In this document: piece after piece, positions 20,941 to 32,395 of the stretch
Position numbering within the stretch: the first letter of the stretch is position 1
Layout: each line of letters opens with the position of its first letter
NCBI GenBank assembly: GCA_016271365.2
Contig: JADMNL010000028.1
Location: forward strand, 52,780,001-52,844,000
DNA length: 64,000 nt
Source of the DNA: Neoceratodus forsteri
Lineage: Eukaryota > Chordata > Ceratodontiformes > Ceratodontidae
Reading direction: 5' to 3'
Position numbers and translations under genes: made by a program
The notes under the pieces: model-generated
Seen by the model: only the letters and a program-made list of their open reading frames with translations
Databases searched by the model: none
What the model was told of the DNA's origin: nothing

Positions 20941-21740
20941 TCTTACATACTTATACTTTGGTGAGTACTACAGTGATCCTTGCCTCATTTGAATATTAAG
21001 GCCTTTGGAGGGATTTTCAAAACGATCCACCCAAGATGTGTCTGCTGTTATTTTCTGAGCAGAAATGCATCCAAACCTGTTAGACCATCCATTAGAGGGC
21101 CTAACAGTGTCCAACGCAGGCTTTAAAATGGATGTAACTGTGTCCAAAAATGCATGAAATGGCACCTGTTTCCAGTTTGGCACAATTATGTGCATTTCTT
21201 GCTGAAAATTGTGACTTTTTGCTGTAAATGGATGCAGCTTCTGAAAATAGCAGCAGGGCTACTTGGATGCAAGAACATTGACACAGCATGCATTTGCATC
21301 AACGTCTACTCCTTTCGAACCCTGCCCCTTCGTATTTCTTAGTGTCAGTTACTAGATGTTTATTCATAGTTGCCATCTTTTATAATATGCTCCATATCTT
21401 GTTTTTTTTAAATCCCCCCCCATTATTATCACTTGCATGTTTTTACCCCCATCACATAACTAGATGTATGCAGTCCTACCCAACCTTTCCCTGTTTCATC
21501 ACCCCCTTCCCCTGATTCCCCTCACAACCACCCCCTTTTGAATGCCCAGGTTTTGCACATTTTTTTGTATGCACTTTAATTATATTGGGGCTGGTATGTT
21601 TGTGATAAGTTTTTGATGTGAGCAACTATTTTAATAATATGCAGTGTCACTTTAAATGCCCAGTCAGCGTATAAGACTTGCAGTTGTCTATGCATCTGTG
21701 CCTTGTAAAGGCGCGAGAGGCATGATACTGCTGGCACAGG
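20941..21740. other. intergenic DNA, no gene seen
   Basis: No supported gene. GGGATTTTCAAAACG at about 21012 resembles the left terminus of the MITE-like repeat at 17012, but I found no matching right end. From 21350 the sequence is T- and C-rich and unstructured. Confidence 0.3.
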
Positions 21741-22140
21741 GGAGAGGTGCATAGATACATAGAATGTGACTGCAGAAGGGGACCTCAGGGTCCATCTAGT
21801 CTGCCCAGGACTGAAGTTTACTACCCCCCCTTGTTACCTGGTCTGAGTAATGATGCCTTTATTTCAGTCCTGTGCTCGCTTGAAGCCTCCTATAGTATTA
21901 GCACCTACCACTTCTGAAGGTAGGCTGTTCCAGGCATCCACCACCCTTTCTATGAAGGAAAAACTTCCTAATGTTTGTCCTGAACTTGCCCCTTCATAGT
22001 CTCAGATCATGCCCTCATGTTCTACTGCCTTCCTTGAAATTAAACAGTTCATTTACCTGAACCTTGTTTATACACTTGTTGTACCTCAAAGCCTCCATCA
22101 TGTCTCCCCTTTCTTTCCTCAGTTCCAGGGAGTACATGTT
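21740..22140 (-). mobile_element. CR1 LINE 3' end, antisense fragment
   Basis: Begins with the reversed CR1 tail GCATAGATACATAGAATGTG, then GGTCCATCTAGTCTGCCCAG. It proceeds through the reversed C-terminal region, with CATGTCTCCCCTTTCTTTCC and CAGGGAGTACATGTTTGC encoding the degraded MYSLE-type motif. Coding capacity is lost. Confidence 0.75.
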
Positions 22141-22679
22141 TGCTGCTGTCATCTGTTGTTTTTATCCATATTAAAACAGGACTTGTACACCTCAAGATGT
22201 GGTCTGCTTTCATGTCTATAATGTGAGTGCTTGGTACACTGTTTGATTCTGATACATTTACCCTGCAGCACCTGATTTATCTGTGAACCATTGCTTCAGC
22301 CCATGTAATTATGAATTTAGATTGTTTTGAAGGCTGTACTTCTTGCAATTCATTGACTCCAGTGTTGATTGTTGTTTACTTCTGTTATGCTGCTCTGCTT
22401 TTTTAAATGGCAAAATCCAAATGGGTAATGGATAAAAACTTTTGATAATGATACTGATGTGCATGCAAGCACACTGGTGTGGGCAACCCCATCCCTGCAA
22501 AGGTTTACTGTGAGGTCTTGACACCAATGGCTTATGATCCAATGTATTATGGTTCTATGGAGATACCCTTGAGGAAGAAAAAGACCTTGAAAAATGTTTC
22601 TCAGCCTAGTGCCATGCTCATCTGCAGATTTCCCGTAACCTCAAACACCATCCACGTAGATCTCCACACCATCAATGCA
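22141..22679. other. intergenic DNA, no gene seen
   Basis: Unstructured sequence between two CR1 fragments of opposite orientation. Nothing recognisable on either strand. Confidence 0.3.
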
Positions 22680-23640
22680 CTGCCTCTGCTCTTCAATGTT
22701 TTTATAGCAGACATCGCTGATCGACTGGAAGGGAAGGTGCATCTGTTTGCAGATGACACCAAGATATATAACAAGGTGGGCACTTCAGGAGCAAGATGGA
22801 AGCTGACCTCAAGAAACTAGAAGAATGGTCTAGAGTGTGGCAGCTGAGATTTAATGCCAAAAGTGCAAGGTCATGCACATAGGAAAGAAAAATCCAAGAA
22901 TGGAGTATTACCTAGGATGCAAAAGATTGGGGGCCTCAAACCATGAACAAGATCTGAGAATCATAATTTCAGATGTAAGCAGTGTGAGAAAGCTGCATTA
23001 AAGGCCAACAGAATGCTGAGCTTCACTGGGAGGGGAATCATGAGTAGGAGAAGAGAGGTAGTACTACCACTGTATAGGTCACTGGTCAGACCTCACCTGG
23101 AATACAGAGTCCAATTCTGGAGGCCTCTCCTCAGGAAGGACATTAACCAGATGGAAACAGTACAGAGAAAGGTGACAAAAATGATTCAGGGTTTGCAGTA
23201 CATGTCCTACGAGGAAAGACTTAGGGAAATGAATATGTACTACCTGGAGCAGAGAAGGAAGAGAGAGAGAGGACCTGATTGAAACATTCAAATACATAAA
23301 AGGCATTCACAAGGTACAGGCACAGGAACTTTTTCACTTCAAGAAGGGCTCCTGGACCAGAGGACCTGGCCTCAGACTGCAAGGAGGGGGTTCTCTACCA
23401 ACACCAAGAAGTTGTTTTTTCACAGAAAGAGTGATGGTCACCAGGAAAAGCCTGCCCCAAGAGGTTGTGGGGATCAACATTGTGGGGGGGATTCAAGAAT
23501 ACATGGGATAGACACAAGGGAGTCCTGACTACAAAGGGCAACTACAGAGTCAAAATAGGTCTAAAAAATGGGCAGACTAGATGGATCTAGCGGTGTCCTT
23601 CTGCCGTCAACTTCTTTGTTGCTATGTTTCTATACAGTAT
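22680..23640 (+). pseudogene. CR1 LINE ORF2 C-terminal half with 3' UTR
   Basis: The frame at 22680-22810 reads PLLFNVFIADIADRLEGK and LFADDTKIYNKV, containing the FADD catalytic box of CR1 reverse transcriptase. After a shift, 23013-23282 reads [20 protein letters not shown] and QFWRPLLRKDINQMETVQRK, then YEERLREMNMYYLEQRRK. The 3' UTR ends with GGGCAGACTAGATGGATC and the tail CTATGTTTCTATA. It is a 5'-truncated copy, broken at several places (for example around 22820 and 22860). Confidence 0.85.
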
Positions 23641-24188
23641 CTCATTCTTTTATCTTTGAAAGATTTCTAGGGTAATCATAATGCCAAAAGGAAGATTGCA
23701 GAAACAAAATCTCCCAAATAAGACTGGAATTGTAGTTACTCATGTCAGTTTAAGGTGAGAAATTGTTAGGACTTCCAGGAATAGCTTGGCTTGGAAAAGC
23801 TTAGATTTCCTAACAATTCCAGTGTTTTCCTTGATCTCAGAAGGAAAGGCTTAGAAAATCTATGATGGTACTGGTACTCGGATTTTCTAGGAAAAGGTTG
23901 GCTCATTTGTATGTTTTTAGCCAATATTACCTCAAATTTCCTTGGACAAGATTGTTTGTGTCCCGGACGAGAACTGAGCCTGCAGTCTATTGATTTGTAG
24001 GCCTGTGTTTTTGCCTTCTATGCCATCAATATGACCTACATACTTGCACTGTTTATTCCAACGTTTATGAGCTTTTCACATTAGCAGCCTCAAACCTAGT
24101 GGAATAGTTTTGACTAAGTTATTTCAGCTGTAGCACCATCAGCTTTATGCTTTTCCCTCATTAAAACTAAAGCTACGACAACATTTAA
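23641..24188. other. intergenic DNA, no gene seen
   Basis: No gene. A 10-bp inverted repeat, AATTGTTAGG (23761-23770) and CCTAACAATT (23809-23818), encloses 38 bp, possibly a chance hairpin. Confidence 0.3.
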
Positions 24189-24810
24189 AAAGATTTTTGC
24201 CATCCATACCTGAAAGGGATCCCCTTCCATGGCACCGCTCCACTTTTAGTAGCCCACAACTCCTGACCTCAAAAGATTTCTGCCATTCATCCCTGAGTGA
24301 GCTCCCCACCCATGGTGCTGCTCTACTTTCGGCAGCCACCTCCCACTGCTCCTGCCCTCAAAAGATTTCTTCAATCCATCCCTGAACTGGTTCCCCTTCC
24401 ATGGCACTGCTCCACTTTTGGCAGCTACTGCCCACTGCTCCTGCCCTCGAAAGATTTCTACCATCCAGTCCTGAGCGGGCTCCCCTTCCACGGTGCTGCT
24501 CTACTTTCAGCAGCCACCACGCACAGCTCCTGCCCTCAAAAGATTTTTGCCATCCAGCCCTGAGCAACCTCCCCTTCCCCAGTGCTGCTCCACCTTTGGT
24601 GGCCACCACCTGCAGCTCCTGATCTCAAAAGAGTTCTGCTATCCAACCCTGAGTGGGCTCCCCTCTTCTGGTGCTACTCCACTCTTGGCAGCCGCCGCCC
24701 ACAGCTCCTGCCCTCAAAAGATTTCTGCTTGCCATCCATCCATTCCTGCAGAGTGGGCTCCCTCCCACAGTGCTGCTCCACTCTCGGCAGCTCCTGCCCT
24801 CTAAAAGTTA
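24189..24810 (+). repeat. tandem ~88-bp repeat, seven units
   Basis: Seven diverged units of 84-95 bp, starting near 24189, 24272, 24358, 24449, 24538, 24627 and 24716. Each runs from AAAAGATTTCTGCCATCC through CTCCCC..CC and GTGCTGCTCCACTTT to CAGCTCCTGCCCTC. An eighth, isolated unit lies at 25610-25708. In both places the array is followed by the same ~180-bp unique sequence (24811-24990 and 25709-25880), and the second copy leads into a LINE. The array is therefore probably part of a LINE 5' UTR. Frames cross it on both strands only because the units lack stops. Confidence 0.75.
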
Positions 24811-25616
24811 ATCAAATATTTGAATTTCTGGCACCATCTGCAACTGCAGCCTGATTGGCCACTGACTGTAGTAATAGCTGACTCAGGTCTGATCTGACTT
24901 CACTCAACTTCTACTACTGACTTAATTTGTTTTACCAGTCGGCGGCTTCAGTGTATAGCTGCAGCTGCTTAACTGCTAAAATTTCTTTATTCTGTCAGTT
25001 GCACACTATTTTATCTTACCAAGTGTTACTCATCTAGCTAAAAGTTTCATGCAACAAGTCATTTTTGCCTATGTTAGTAAGGGCTTAGCGCTGCTGTTCA
25101 AACTGCAATTCATTTTGCCTGTATTATTTTAGGGCTTAGCACTGATGTTCTAACTGTAAATTAATTTTAGAGCAGGTTTGGTGTTTAGGTTCTCCCTTTT
25201 CCACTCTATATAGATACATAGACACTGTTGGCAGATAAGGGCCTATGGCCCACCCAGTCTTCCCATTTGAGCTTGTACGTTCCCTTTATGTTTTTCTAGA
25301 AGTCTGTTGCCATTTACGCCTGACCTCCAGAATTCCCTCTACTTAGTTCCTTATTTTTTCTTTTCCCCTGTTATCTGCTGCCTGCTTTCTAACCTCTAGC
25401 ACTGTGATCCCCCAGCTTCTGACAAACTCCCTGCACCCCCCCCGGCTTTTCTCTCTCTCTCTCTCTCTCTCTCCCTGCTCCCACCCACAAGCTTCCCTCC
25501 CATTGATTACACCATCCTCTGTCTCTCTTGTTGCTCTGAAACCTGTCTGGCTCCTGTGCCCCTTCTCACCCACTGATTTTCCTTAGTGGCAAAATAACTT
25601 CTTTTCCCTTCCTTAC
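24811..25616 (+). other. first copy of a duplicated LINE 5' region, with CR1 insert
   Basis: 24811-24990 matches 25709-25880, for example GACTTAATTTGTTTTACCAG in both. The remainder is AT-rich and then pyrimidine-rich without a gene. It contains a CR1 fragment (25205-25345) and a TC run at 25450-25473. Whether this is an older LINE copy or a duplicated 5' unit of the same LINE cannot be settled here. Confidence 0.5.
25205..25345 (-). mobile_element. CR1 LINE 3' end, antisense fragment
   Basis: ATAGATACATAGACACTGTT followed by CCACCCAGTCTTCCCATTTG closely matches 11495-11590. Only the terminal ~140 bp is present. Confidence 0.75.
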
Positions 25617-26432
25617 TAGATTTCTGCCATGCAGCCCTGAGTGGGCTCCCCTTCTGAGACACTGCTCCACTTTCAGCAGCCACCACCCACAGCTTCTGCC
25701 CTCAAAAGGTAAATCAAATCTTTGAATTTCTGGCACCTTCTGTGACTGCAATGTGATTGGCTGCTGACTGCAGCAATAGCTGACTTGGGTCTGATCCAAC
25801 TTCACTCAACTTCTACTGCTGACTTAATTTGTTTTACCAGTCTGCAGCTTCAGTGTACAGCTGCAGCTGCTTATCTGCTCAAAATCTTTTCCCCACCCAC
25901 CCTCCCCATCCCCACACTCTTTAAATGCTCTTGCTACAGTAAGCCTCCACCACTTCTTCCCTCCAACCAATCAAGTAACTGTAAACTGCTAAATCATTTC
26001 CCTAGCCCACTGTTGGAATCCCAATCTGTGACTTTTAAGTGTACAACTTTTTCTGTTCCCTCCTTAATTTACTTGCAATTTCTGCACTCAGCAACTTTTC
26101 CTTTTCCCTGCCCTTAAATTACTTGGAATTTCTGCACTCAGCAACTTTTGCTTCCTTGCCATTAAGTTATTTGAAATATCTGCACTCTGTTGCTTTGCCC
26201 CCAGTTTTATAAGAGTTGCAGCACTACCACTTTGCTCTTGAGGTGCTAGTACATGCTACCTACCTATCTAATTTCCTTGCTAATGCCTGCTCCAAGCCTC
26301 CCTTTTTTGACATGATTCTCGGCCCAGTCGGGCTCCTTCATATTCTTTCCCACTCTAGCTCCCTCTACTCCTCCCTACCAACCCCTCACAAACTCCACCA
26401 ACCCCACTCTCGCTATTGCCCTCCCCAGAGCC
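25617..26432 (+). promoter_or_regulatory. presumed LINE 5' UTR
   Basis: One 88-bp-type unit, then the unique sequence shared with 24811-24990. After that come three units of about 60 bp at 26050-26200, each containing TTTCTGCACTC with AGCAACTTT or TTGCTTTG. The LINE coding sequence starts within about 250 bp downstream. Tandem units in a LINE 5' UTR commonly carry promoter activity; that function here is inferred from position only. Confidence 0.45.
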
Positions 26433-27247
26433 ATGCCAAGCATTCAAACCCCTCATCCTACTACCTTAATATTTGACCAATCTGCTTGCTCCCACTTCCC
26501 AGTCATATCTACTGCTTCCATTATCATCATCCAAAACTCCTTTTCACTGTTATCACTCATAAAGATGAGAACTCCACCAACCCTAATCCACCACCATATC
26601 CCCAAGTTGCCCACCTCCCAACCATGGTGTAAGCGAGATAAACTTCACTATCTCATCTTAACATACTTACTCCTATTGAGTGAGAACATAAACCTTAATC
26701 CCAGCCCTCACCCTACTATCCCCACTGCACATGCTAAAACTAACATTGGCCTCTCCTCTACTAGCTCCCTCCCATGTGGCCTCAAACTACTCCATGCAAA
26801 CATTCGTAGCTTGCTACCTAAACTAGTCTTGCTACAACCACTGGCTGTCTCTCTTACCCCTGATACCCTTATACTTTCCAAATCCTGGCTAAACAACAAA
26901 ATTACAAATAATGAAATTGCCATTCTGGGCCACTCCGTTCTCTGGCAAGACTGGGCAAGCTGGGGTGGTGGTGTGGCAATGTACAGTATATCTCCTCATC
27001 ACTCAGCACTGATATTATTCCATCTGCTTCCGCACCAGCTTTCCATGAGGTCCTCCTTACTAGACTCTCCCTTCCATTTTCCGCCCCAATATATGTAGCT
27101 GGTGTCTACTGCAGACCTAGTCTATCCCCATCGTCTGTTTCTGACCTCATCACCACCATTGCCTCTCATGCATCAGCAGCATGTGAGCTATATGTAAAGG
27201 GGCACTTCAATCAATAGTGGGCTTCTCCCCCTGTCACCAAGCTCCAG
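26433..27247 (+). pseudogene. LINE ORF2 N-terminus with 2A-like and endonuclease segments (part 1)
   Basis: The frame 26433-27098 contains YLILTYLLLLSENINLNPSP, which resembles a degenerate 2A-like translational-recoding motif of the LLLLxGDxExNPGP type. An APE-type endonuclease follows: LKLLHANIRSLLPKL (first motif), PDTLILSKSWLNN (catalytic Glu position now Lys) and WGGGVAMY. After a shift, KGHFNQ (about 27198-27215) corresponds to the GDFN motif. The gene stops at 27247, where DIRS copy C is inserted, and resumes at 32949. The family belongs to the CR1/L2/Rex-like group of LINEs; the exact clade is uncertain. Confidence 0.78.
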
Positions 27248-27250
27248 AAG

Positions 27251-27442
27251 AAAAAATTACTCACCTTAGTAATTGTGTTTCTTCTAGTGGAGTCTTGCTG
27301 TATTCTGACAATTGCAGTTAGATCCTGCCTTTCAACTGCCCAGGAGAACATAGGGTTAACTTTTCTATGCATGGCATAGAATGTTCATCTCGAGCTCAGT
27401 TGAAGCCTCTGCCTGTTGTTATTCGAACTGCAACCGTCAGAT
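27251..27442 (-). repeat. DIRS terminal inverted repeat, left (copy C)
   Basis: AAAAAATTACTCACC through CAACCGTCAG, complementary to the inner part of 32790-32934. Confidence 0.88.
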
Positions 27443-27699
27443 CTTTACGAGCAAAAACTCACTAGGTGTTCTGTGTGGAAACTGTAACATTTTTAACTAG
27501 CCAACTGGCAGAAATATAATGTTTTTGGTTCTCAAAGGAAGACTTAAGTCAGGAAACCCAAAAACAAAAAAACCATCAAATGAAACAACATTCTACCCAA
27601 AGAAAAAAGAGGATGTAAAAGGGCACCCCTAGGGTGCCAACACTGCTCCTGCCCACCCACATCCCAAAATCTAAGTTCTGAGAGGGGAGGTGGGGGGAG

Positions 27700-27800
27700 G
27701 TCAGAATACAGCAAGACTCCACTAGAAGAAACATAATTACTAAGGTGAGTAATTTTTTCTTCAAACAACATGAAGTCTTGCTGTATTCTGACAATTGCAG
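27700..27800 (-). repeat. DIRS internal complementary region (copy C)
   Basis: Joins GTCAGAATACAGCAAGACTC...AATTTTTTCTT to CAAACAACATGAAGTCTTGC, i.e. the complements of the two element ends placed back to back. Confidence 0.88.
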
Positions 27801-27837
27801 ACTACCAAGCAGTACCTCCATGGAGGAGGGACAGAAC

Positions 27838-29229
27838 CTACTTTGGAAACAAACTCTGAAGTACTGCTGTGCCAAACTGAGCATCACTCCTAGCCTGGAT
27901 ATCCAGAGAGTAATGCTTGGTAAAAGTATGGACTGTTTTCCTGGTGGCTGCTTGACAAATTTCTAAGAGAGGAATATCCCTGGCAGCAGCCAGGGAAGCA
28001 GCTGTACCTCTAGTGGAATGAGCCTTCAGGCCTGAGGGTAGAATTCTACCCAGTTTTTCATAGCATAAATGGATACAAGAAACAATCCACCTGGCACTAG
28101 ATCTCTTAGTGGCAGGTTTGCCCTTCCTAACTTCTCCATAAGTGAGGAACAACTGGAGGGATTCAAACCTGTGACCCTTGGTACACTCTATGTAGTAGCT
28201 AAGGGCTCTTTTAACATCCAAACTGTGTAGCCTCCTCTCTCCTGAGGAAGAATGATCAGTGATGAAAACAGGGAGAGATATAAACTGATTGAGGTGGAAA
28301 TCTGAAGCCACTTTACGCAAGAACTTTCTGGTAGTTCTAAGGACCACTTTATCTCTGTGAAAAGAGATGAAATCAGATTCCACTGACAAGGCTTGCAATT
28401 CACTGATACATCTGGCAGAAGTAATGGCTACCAGAAACGCAGTTTTCCAAGTCAAGTACTTAAGCTCTGCTGAGGACAAAGGCTCAAAAGGGGGGTTGCA
28501 TAAGCTGAGCAATGCAAACATTAAGATCCCAAGCAGGAGCAGGATCCCTTAAAGTGGGATTGGTATGAAGCAATCCCTTGAAAAACTTACAGAATACAGG
28601 ATGGGATGACCAGAGAGGAAGACTTGCATACAGACAGGAAAGTAGAAACAGCTGCCAAGTGTACCTTGAGAGTAGCTGGTCTGAGACCTAGGCCATTAAG
28701 ATGGACCATATAATCCAGAACCGTAGGCAATTCAGCAGAGTCTGGGGAAATATTTTTCTTAGAACACCAAATGCTGAATCTTTCCCATTTGGAGTTGTTT
28801 GTCTTTCTGGTGGAAGGCTTTCAAGAAGCCTTAAGAATGTCCAGAACCCCTTGGGAAAGATGCAGATCTGCAAACTCTAACTCTTCAAGAGCCAAGCCTT
28901 GAGATTGAGAGATTGAAGATTCGGGTACCAAATCCTCCCCTGAGAGGATGTTAACAGGTTGTAATTCCTGGAAAGAGACAAGGGAAGATGGACTGCCAGG
29001 GACAGTAACGCAGGATACCATGGCTGCCTGGCCCAGTCTGGAGCAATCAGACTCACATTGCATGGTTGTGACCTTAGCTTGACCAGCACTTTGAACAGGA
29101 GAGGGAAGGGGGGTAAAGCATACAGAAATTTCCCTTCCCAGTTCAGGATCAGAGCATCCAGGGGGGACTGAGCCCAAGACTGGGAGTCTGCAACAAAAAA
29201 GAGGAAGTTGGTGATTGTCTGGGCTGCAA
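27838..29229 (-). pseudogene. DIRS tyrosine recombinase (copy C)
   Basis: The C-terminal frame (27838-28521) includes TSARCISELQAL, FISFHRDKVVLR, LKAHSTRGTAASLAAARDIP and HTFTKHYSLDIQARSD, so both the H-x-x-R box and the terminal tyrosine box are intact. The upstream part (to about 29229) has LEELEFADLHLSQGVLDILK, then a TGA stop at about 28823 exactly where copy A also has TGA. Frame changes between 28522 and 28820 further break the N-terminal domain. The product would integrate circular element DNA. Confidence 0.86.
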
Positions 29230-30640
29230 AAAGATCTATCTCTGGAGTGCCCCATCTTGAGAAAATCACTTTCAACACCGGAGGATCTAGGGCCCATTCG
29301 TGATGGCCCTGGGATATTCTGCTCAGTGCATCTGCTAGGACATTGTCCTTCCCTGAGAGGTAAACTGCTATCAGAGAGGTTTGCAGGGAATAGGCCAGGG
29401 ACCACAACTTCATCACCTCTGTGCACAAGGCCATAGACTGAGTGCCCCCTTGCTTGTTGATGTACCATATGGTGGCAGTGTTGTCTGTTCTGACCTGAAC
29501 CACATTGTTCTGTACAGATTTGGAGAAAGCTTGCAGTGCCAGAAACACTGCTCTGAGTTCCAAGAGACTGATGTGAAGAAGAGATTCCTGAGGCAACCAC
29601 AGTCCCTGGGTGGTAAGTTCCCCCAAATGGGCTCCCCAGCCCAGCAGGGAAGCATCTGTGGTGAGGACCAGTGAATAAGACTGAGTGACAAATGGAACTC
29701 CTTGTCTCAAATTGTCCTGATCCTGCCACTATTGCAGGGCTTGGATCAGGGTTCAAGTCACTGGAATTAATTTGGTAAGGGAATCCTTTCTTTGGGACCA
29801 AAAAGCTCTTAAGTGGAACTGAATGTCCCTCATCTGTAATCCTGCGCCCTGGACCACTGCTGTAGAAGCTGCCATGTGGCCAAGTAGCTGAAGGAAATGC
29901 CTTGCTGGTCGAGACACCTGAAGGCTGAATGAAGAGGCCAGTTCCATGAGGGTCCTTGCCCTTTCCAGAGGAATGAAGGCTCTTGCTTTCACCGTATCCA
30001 GCTCTGTCCCTATGAAGGTGAGGAGCTGCACTGGTTTGAGAACTGACTTTGGTAGGTTAAGAAGAAATCCTAAAGAAGTAAGCACTTGCTGGGTCACTTG
30101 CAGGTGTGACTTGACTCGGTCTGGAGACTGTCCTACTATAAGCCAGTTGTCCAAGTATGGGAAAATGGAAATCTTTAGTCTTCTTAGGAAGGCAGCAACT
30201 ACTGCCAGGCACTTTGCGAAGACCCTTGGAGCTGATGTTAGGCAGAAGGGTATTGCTCTGTACTGATAGCGGCCTGAGGGCAACTTGAACCTGAGGTACT
30301 TTCTGTGGGAGCACCGGATGGGAATGTGAAAGTAGGCATCTTTGAAGTCCAGGGAGGCTAGCCAGTCTCCTGGCCTGAGAGAGGGGAGGATAATTCCCAG
30401 AGTTATCATTTTGAACTTTGGCTTTAAAAGACGTTTGTTCAGATATCTTAGGTCCAGGATAAGTCGCCACTGTCCTGTCTTTTTGGGGGTTAGGAAGTAC
30501 TTGGAGTACAATCCTTTGCCCCAGTGTAGGGTAGGAACTCTCTCTATAGCTCTGAGAGCTAGGAGAGAAGAAACCTCTGCCTCTAGGGCAAGGGTCTCTG
30601 AGAGATTTACAGGTTGAAAAGATCTGGCTCTCAGCTTGGG
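28877..30640 (-). pseudogene. DIRS reverse transcriptase-RNase H (copy C)
   Basis: Two segments lie in the same frame, separated only by stops: 29753-30511 and 28877-29710. The first has YFLTPKKTGQWRLILDLRYL, WLASLDFKDAYFHIPI, PFCLTSAPRVFAKCL and FPYLDNWLIVGQ. The second has RNase H motifs LTTDASLLGWGAH, LLELRAVFLALQ, VRTDNTATIWYINKQGG and GKDNVLADALSR, then IDLFAA and LIAPDWARQPWYPALL near its end. Two stops at about 29722 and 29755 interrupt the TQTLIQALQWWQD segment of copy B. The region upstream of the first ATG, to about 30640, also matches the N-terminus of copy B. The catalytic box is YLDN, as in copy B. Confidence 0.88.
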
Positions 30641-30779
30641 AAATGTTTTGAAGCTGAGAACCAGATCCTGGCTTACTACTTCCTGGACCTACTTGTCTGA
30701 TGTAAGAGACATCCAGTCCTGGACAAAGTAAGCCAGCCTGCCCCCTACTGGTATAGGAGAATTGACCCGGGCAGACCCA

Positions 30780-32395
30780 TCAGGGTGTCTGCTTGGCAGG
30801 GGCTTTAGGCTGAGTGGTGGATGCAGGCCTGCTCATCCCCCTTCTGCCTCTCCCTCTAAATAACCCCCTCTGCAAAAAAGACGGCCGCGACGACTGTGCT
30901 TGGTAAAAAGGCCTTTGGAAAGGCCTGCCCCTGCCCCTGGACTGCTGCCTTTGAGGAGTTGCTTGCCTTTCCTTGGCCTGAGCACTCCTGTAGGTGGTCC
31001 TGTATTCATCGATTTTCTTCATGTAATTCTCTGTCTGCTCCCCAAACAGAGAATTACCCACTACAGGAAAATCCATGGCCTTAGCCTGGGTATCCTGTGA
31101 GAGGCTAGTACATCTGAGCCAAGCCATTCTCCAAAGAGCCACAGATGTAGCCATGACTCTCAATGATACATCATTGGAGTCTACAGCAGCATGAAACTGA
31201 ACTTTCGATACCTCAATCCCATCTACAGCCACCTGCTCCAGCTCCTTGGCAAGCTGGGTAGGAGCCTGTTTAGCCAGTGCCAGTACAGTGTCCCACCTGG
31301 ACTTCTGGTACCTGGCTGCATAGACCATATAATTAGCCTGCCTGAGTCCTAAAGATGCTGCTATGTACTGCTTCTTTGCCATGGCATCAATCTTCCTGGA
31401 GTCCTTGTCTGGGGGGTGTGATGCCAAGGGAATGTTTGTCTTATCACAGGCAGCAGCCTGTACAACCCCAACATGGCTGCATTGCTGAAAAAAGAACTCA
31501 ATATCTGAGCCTGAAAGAGTATACCTCTTGTCTATTCTTCTGCTCCACAGGAGGTATAGAATTGGGAGGCTTAAAATTTTTGTGTCTGTTTCCCAAAAGA
31601 TTTGTTGAGGGAATAGACAGTCTCCTGGACTCTGGGATGTCCATCATCTCACATAGTCAGACTCTCCTGATCCTCACTGCCTCCACCACAGGAAGCTGTA
31701 GGGTATCGCCACCTTTCTGTAAAACATGTAGTGTGAATGGGACTCAGAAAGCCTAGGAGGAGAAATACCTGAAAGTCTGTCTGGGGAGATGTCCGGGTCA
31801 ATAGGCACATCCAGACTTTCACCATCACCATAATCATCCTCAAACTCTCCCTCCTCCTCAAACTCCGGTTCATAAAATTCTTCCAAAGTATAATCTGGAA
31901 CCGGGGGACCTGACCAAACCGAGCCCTTTCCAAATGGTGCCGGTTCAGTCGGAACCGATCAAAGCAATTCCATAATCCTAATCGCTTTGGCTATTTCATC
32001 AGCAGTTAGAGTTTGAGATTCTGGATCCGAACCAGTCGACTTGTCTTTTCCTTTTCTTTTTGTTGGAACCAATTCCTCGGAATCAGCTCTCCTTTTGCCT
32101 GAAGAAGTATCGCCCTGGTCAGAGGGCACTCCTTCTGGTTCGGTCAGAACCGAACCGGGCTGGCCATCTGGGTCAGTGGACTTCTCGGCCTCCCTTTCCC
32201 TCAGTCTACCTAATCTCTTTTCCAGGGTAGATTTGGGAAAATTCTTGCATATTTGGCAGTCTGAATCGAAGTGGTCAAACCCCAGACAATAAACACAGGT
32301 GGTGTGGGGATCGGCCTTAGCAAAGACCTCCCCACACACACACTGCAGTGTTGAAACCTAGTGGGCCCAGTTTTTTTCTTGGGTTTCTCAGACAT
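30780..32395 (-). pseudogene. DIRS gag-like ORF1, frameshifted (copy C)
   Basis: Homologous to the intact ORF of copy B. The start MSEKPKKKTGPTRFQHCSVC lies at 32395. An extra CA pair in the CACACACA run near 32336 shifts the frame just inside the Cys/His cluster. The next frame (31959-32339) covers CVYCLGFDHFDSDCQICKNF and the acidic region. Another break at about 31650-31960 precedes the C-terminal frame 30780-31427, which retains QAKERQATPQRQQSRGRGRP and FRGRGRRGMSRP. Confidence 0.85.

Noticed and set aside
24145..24854. Set of 60-110 codon frames on both strands
   Set aside because: They arise because the 88-bp tandem unit lacks stops; the repeats explain them.
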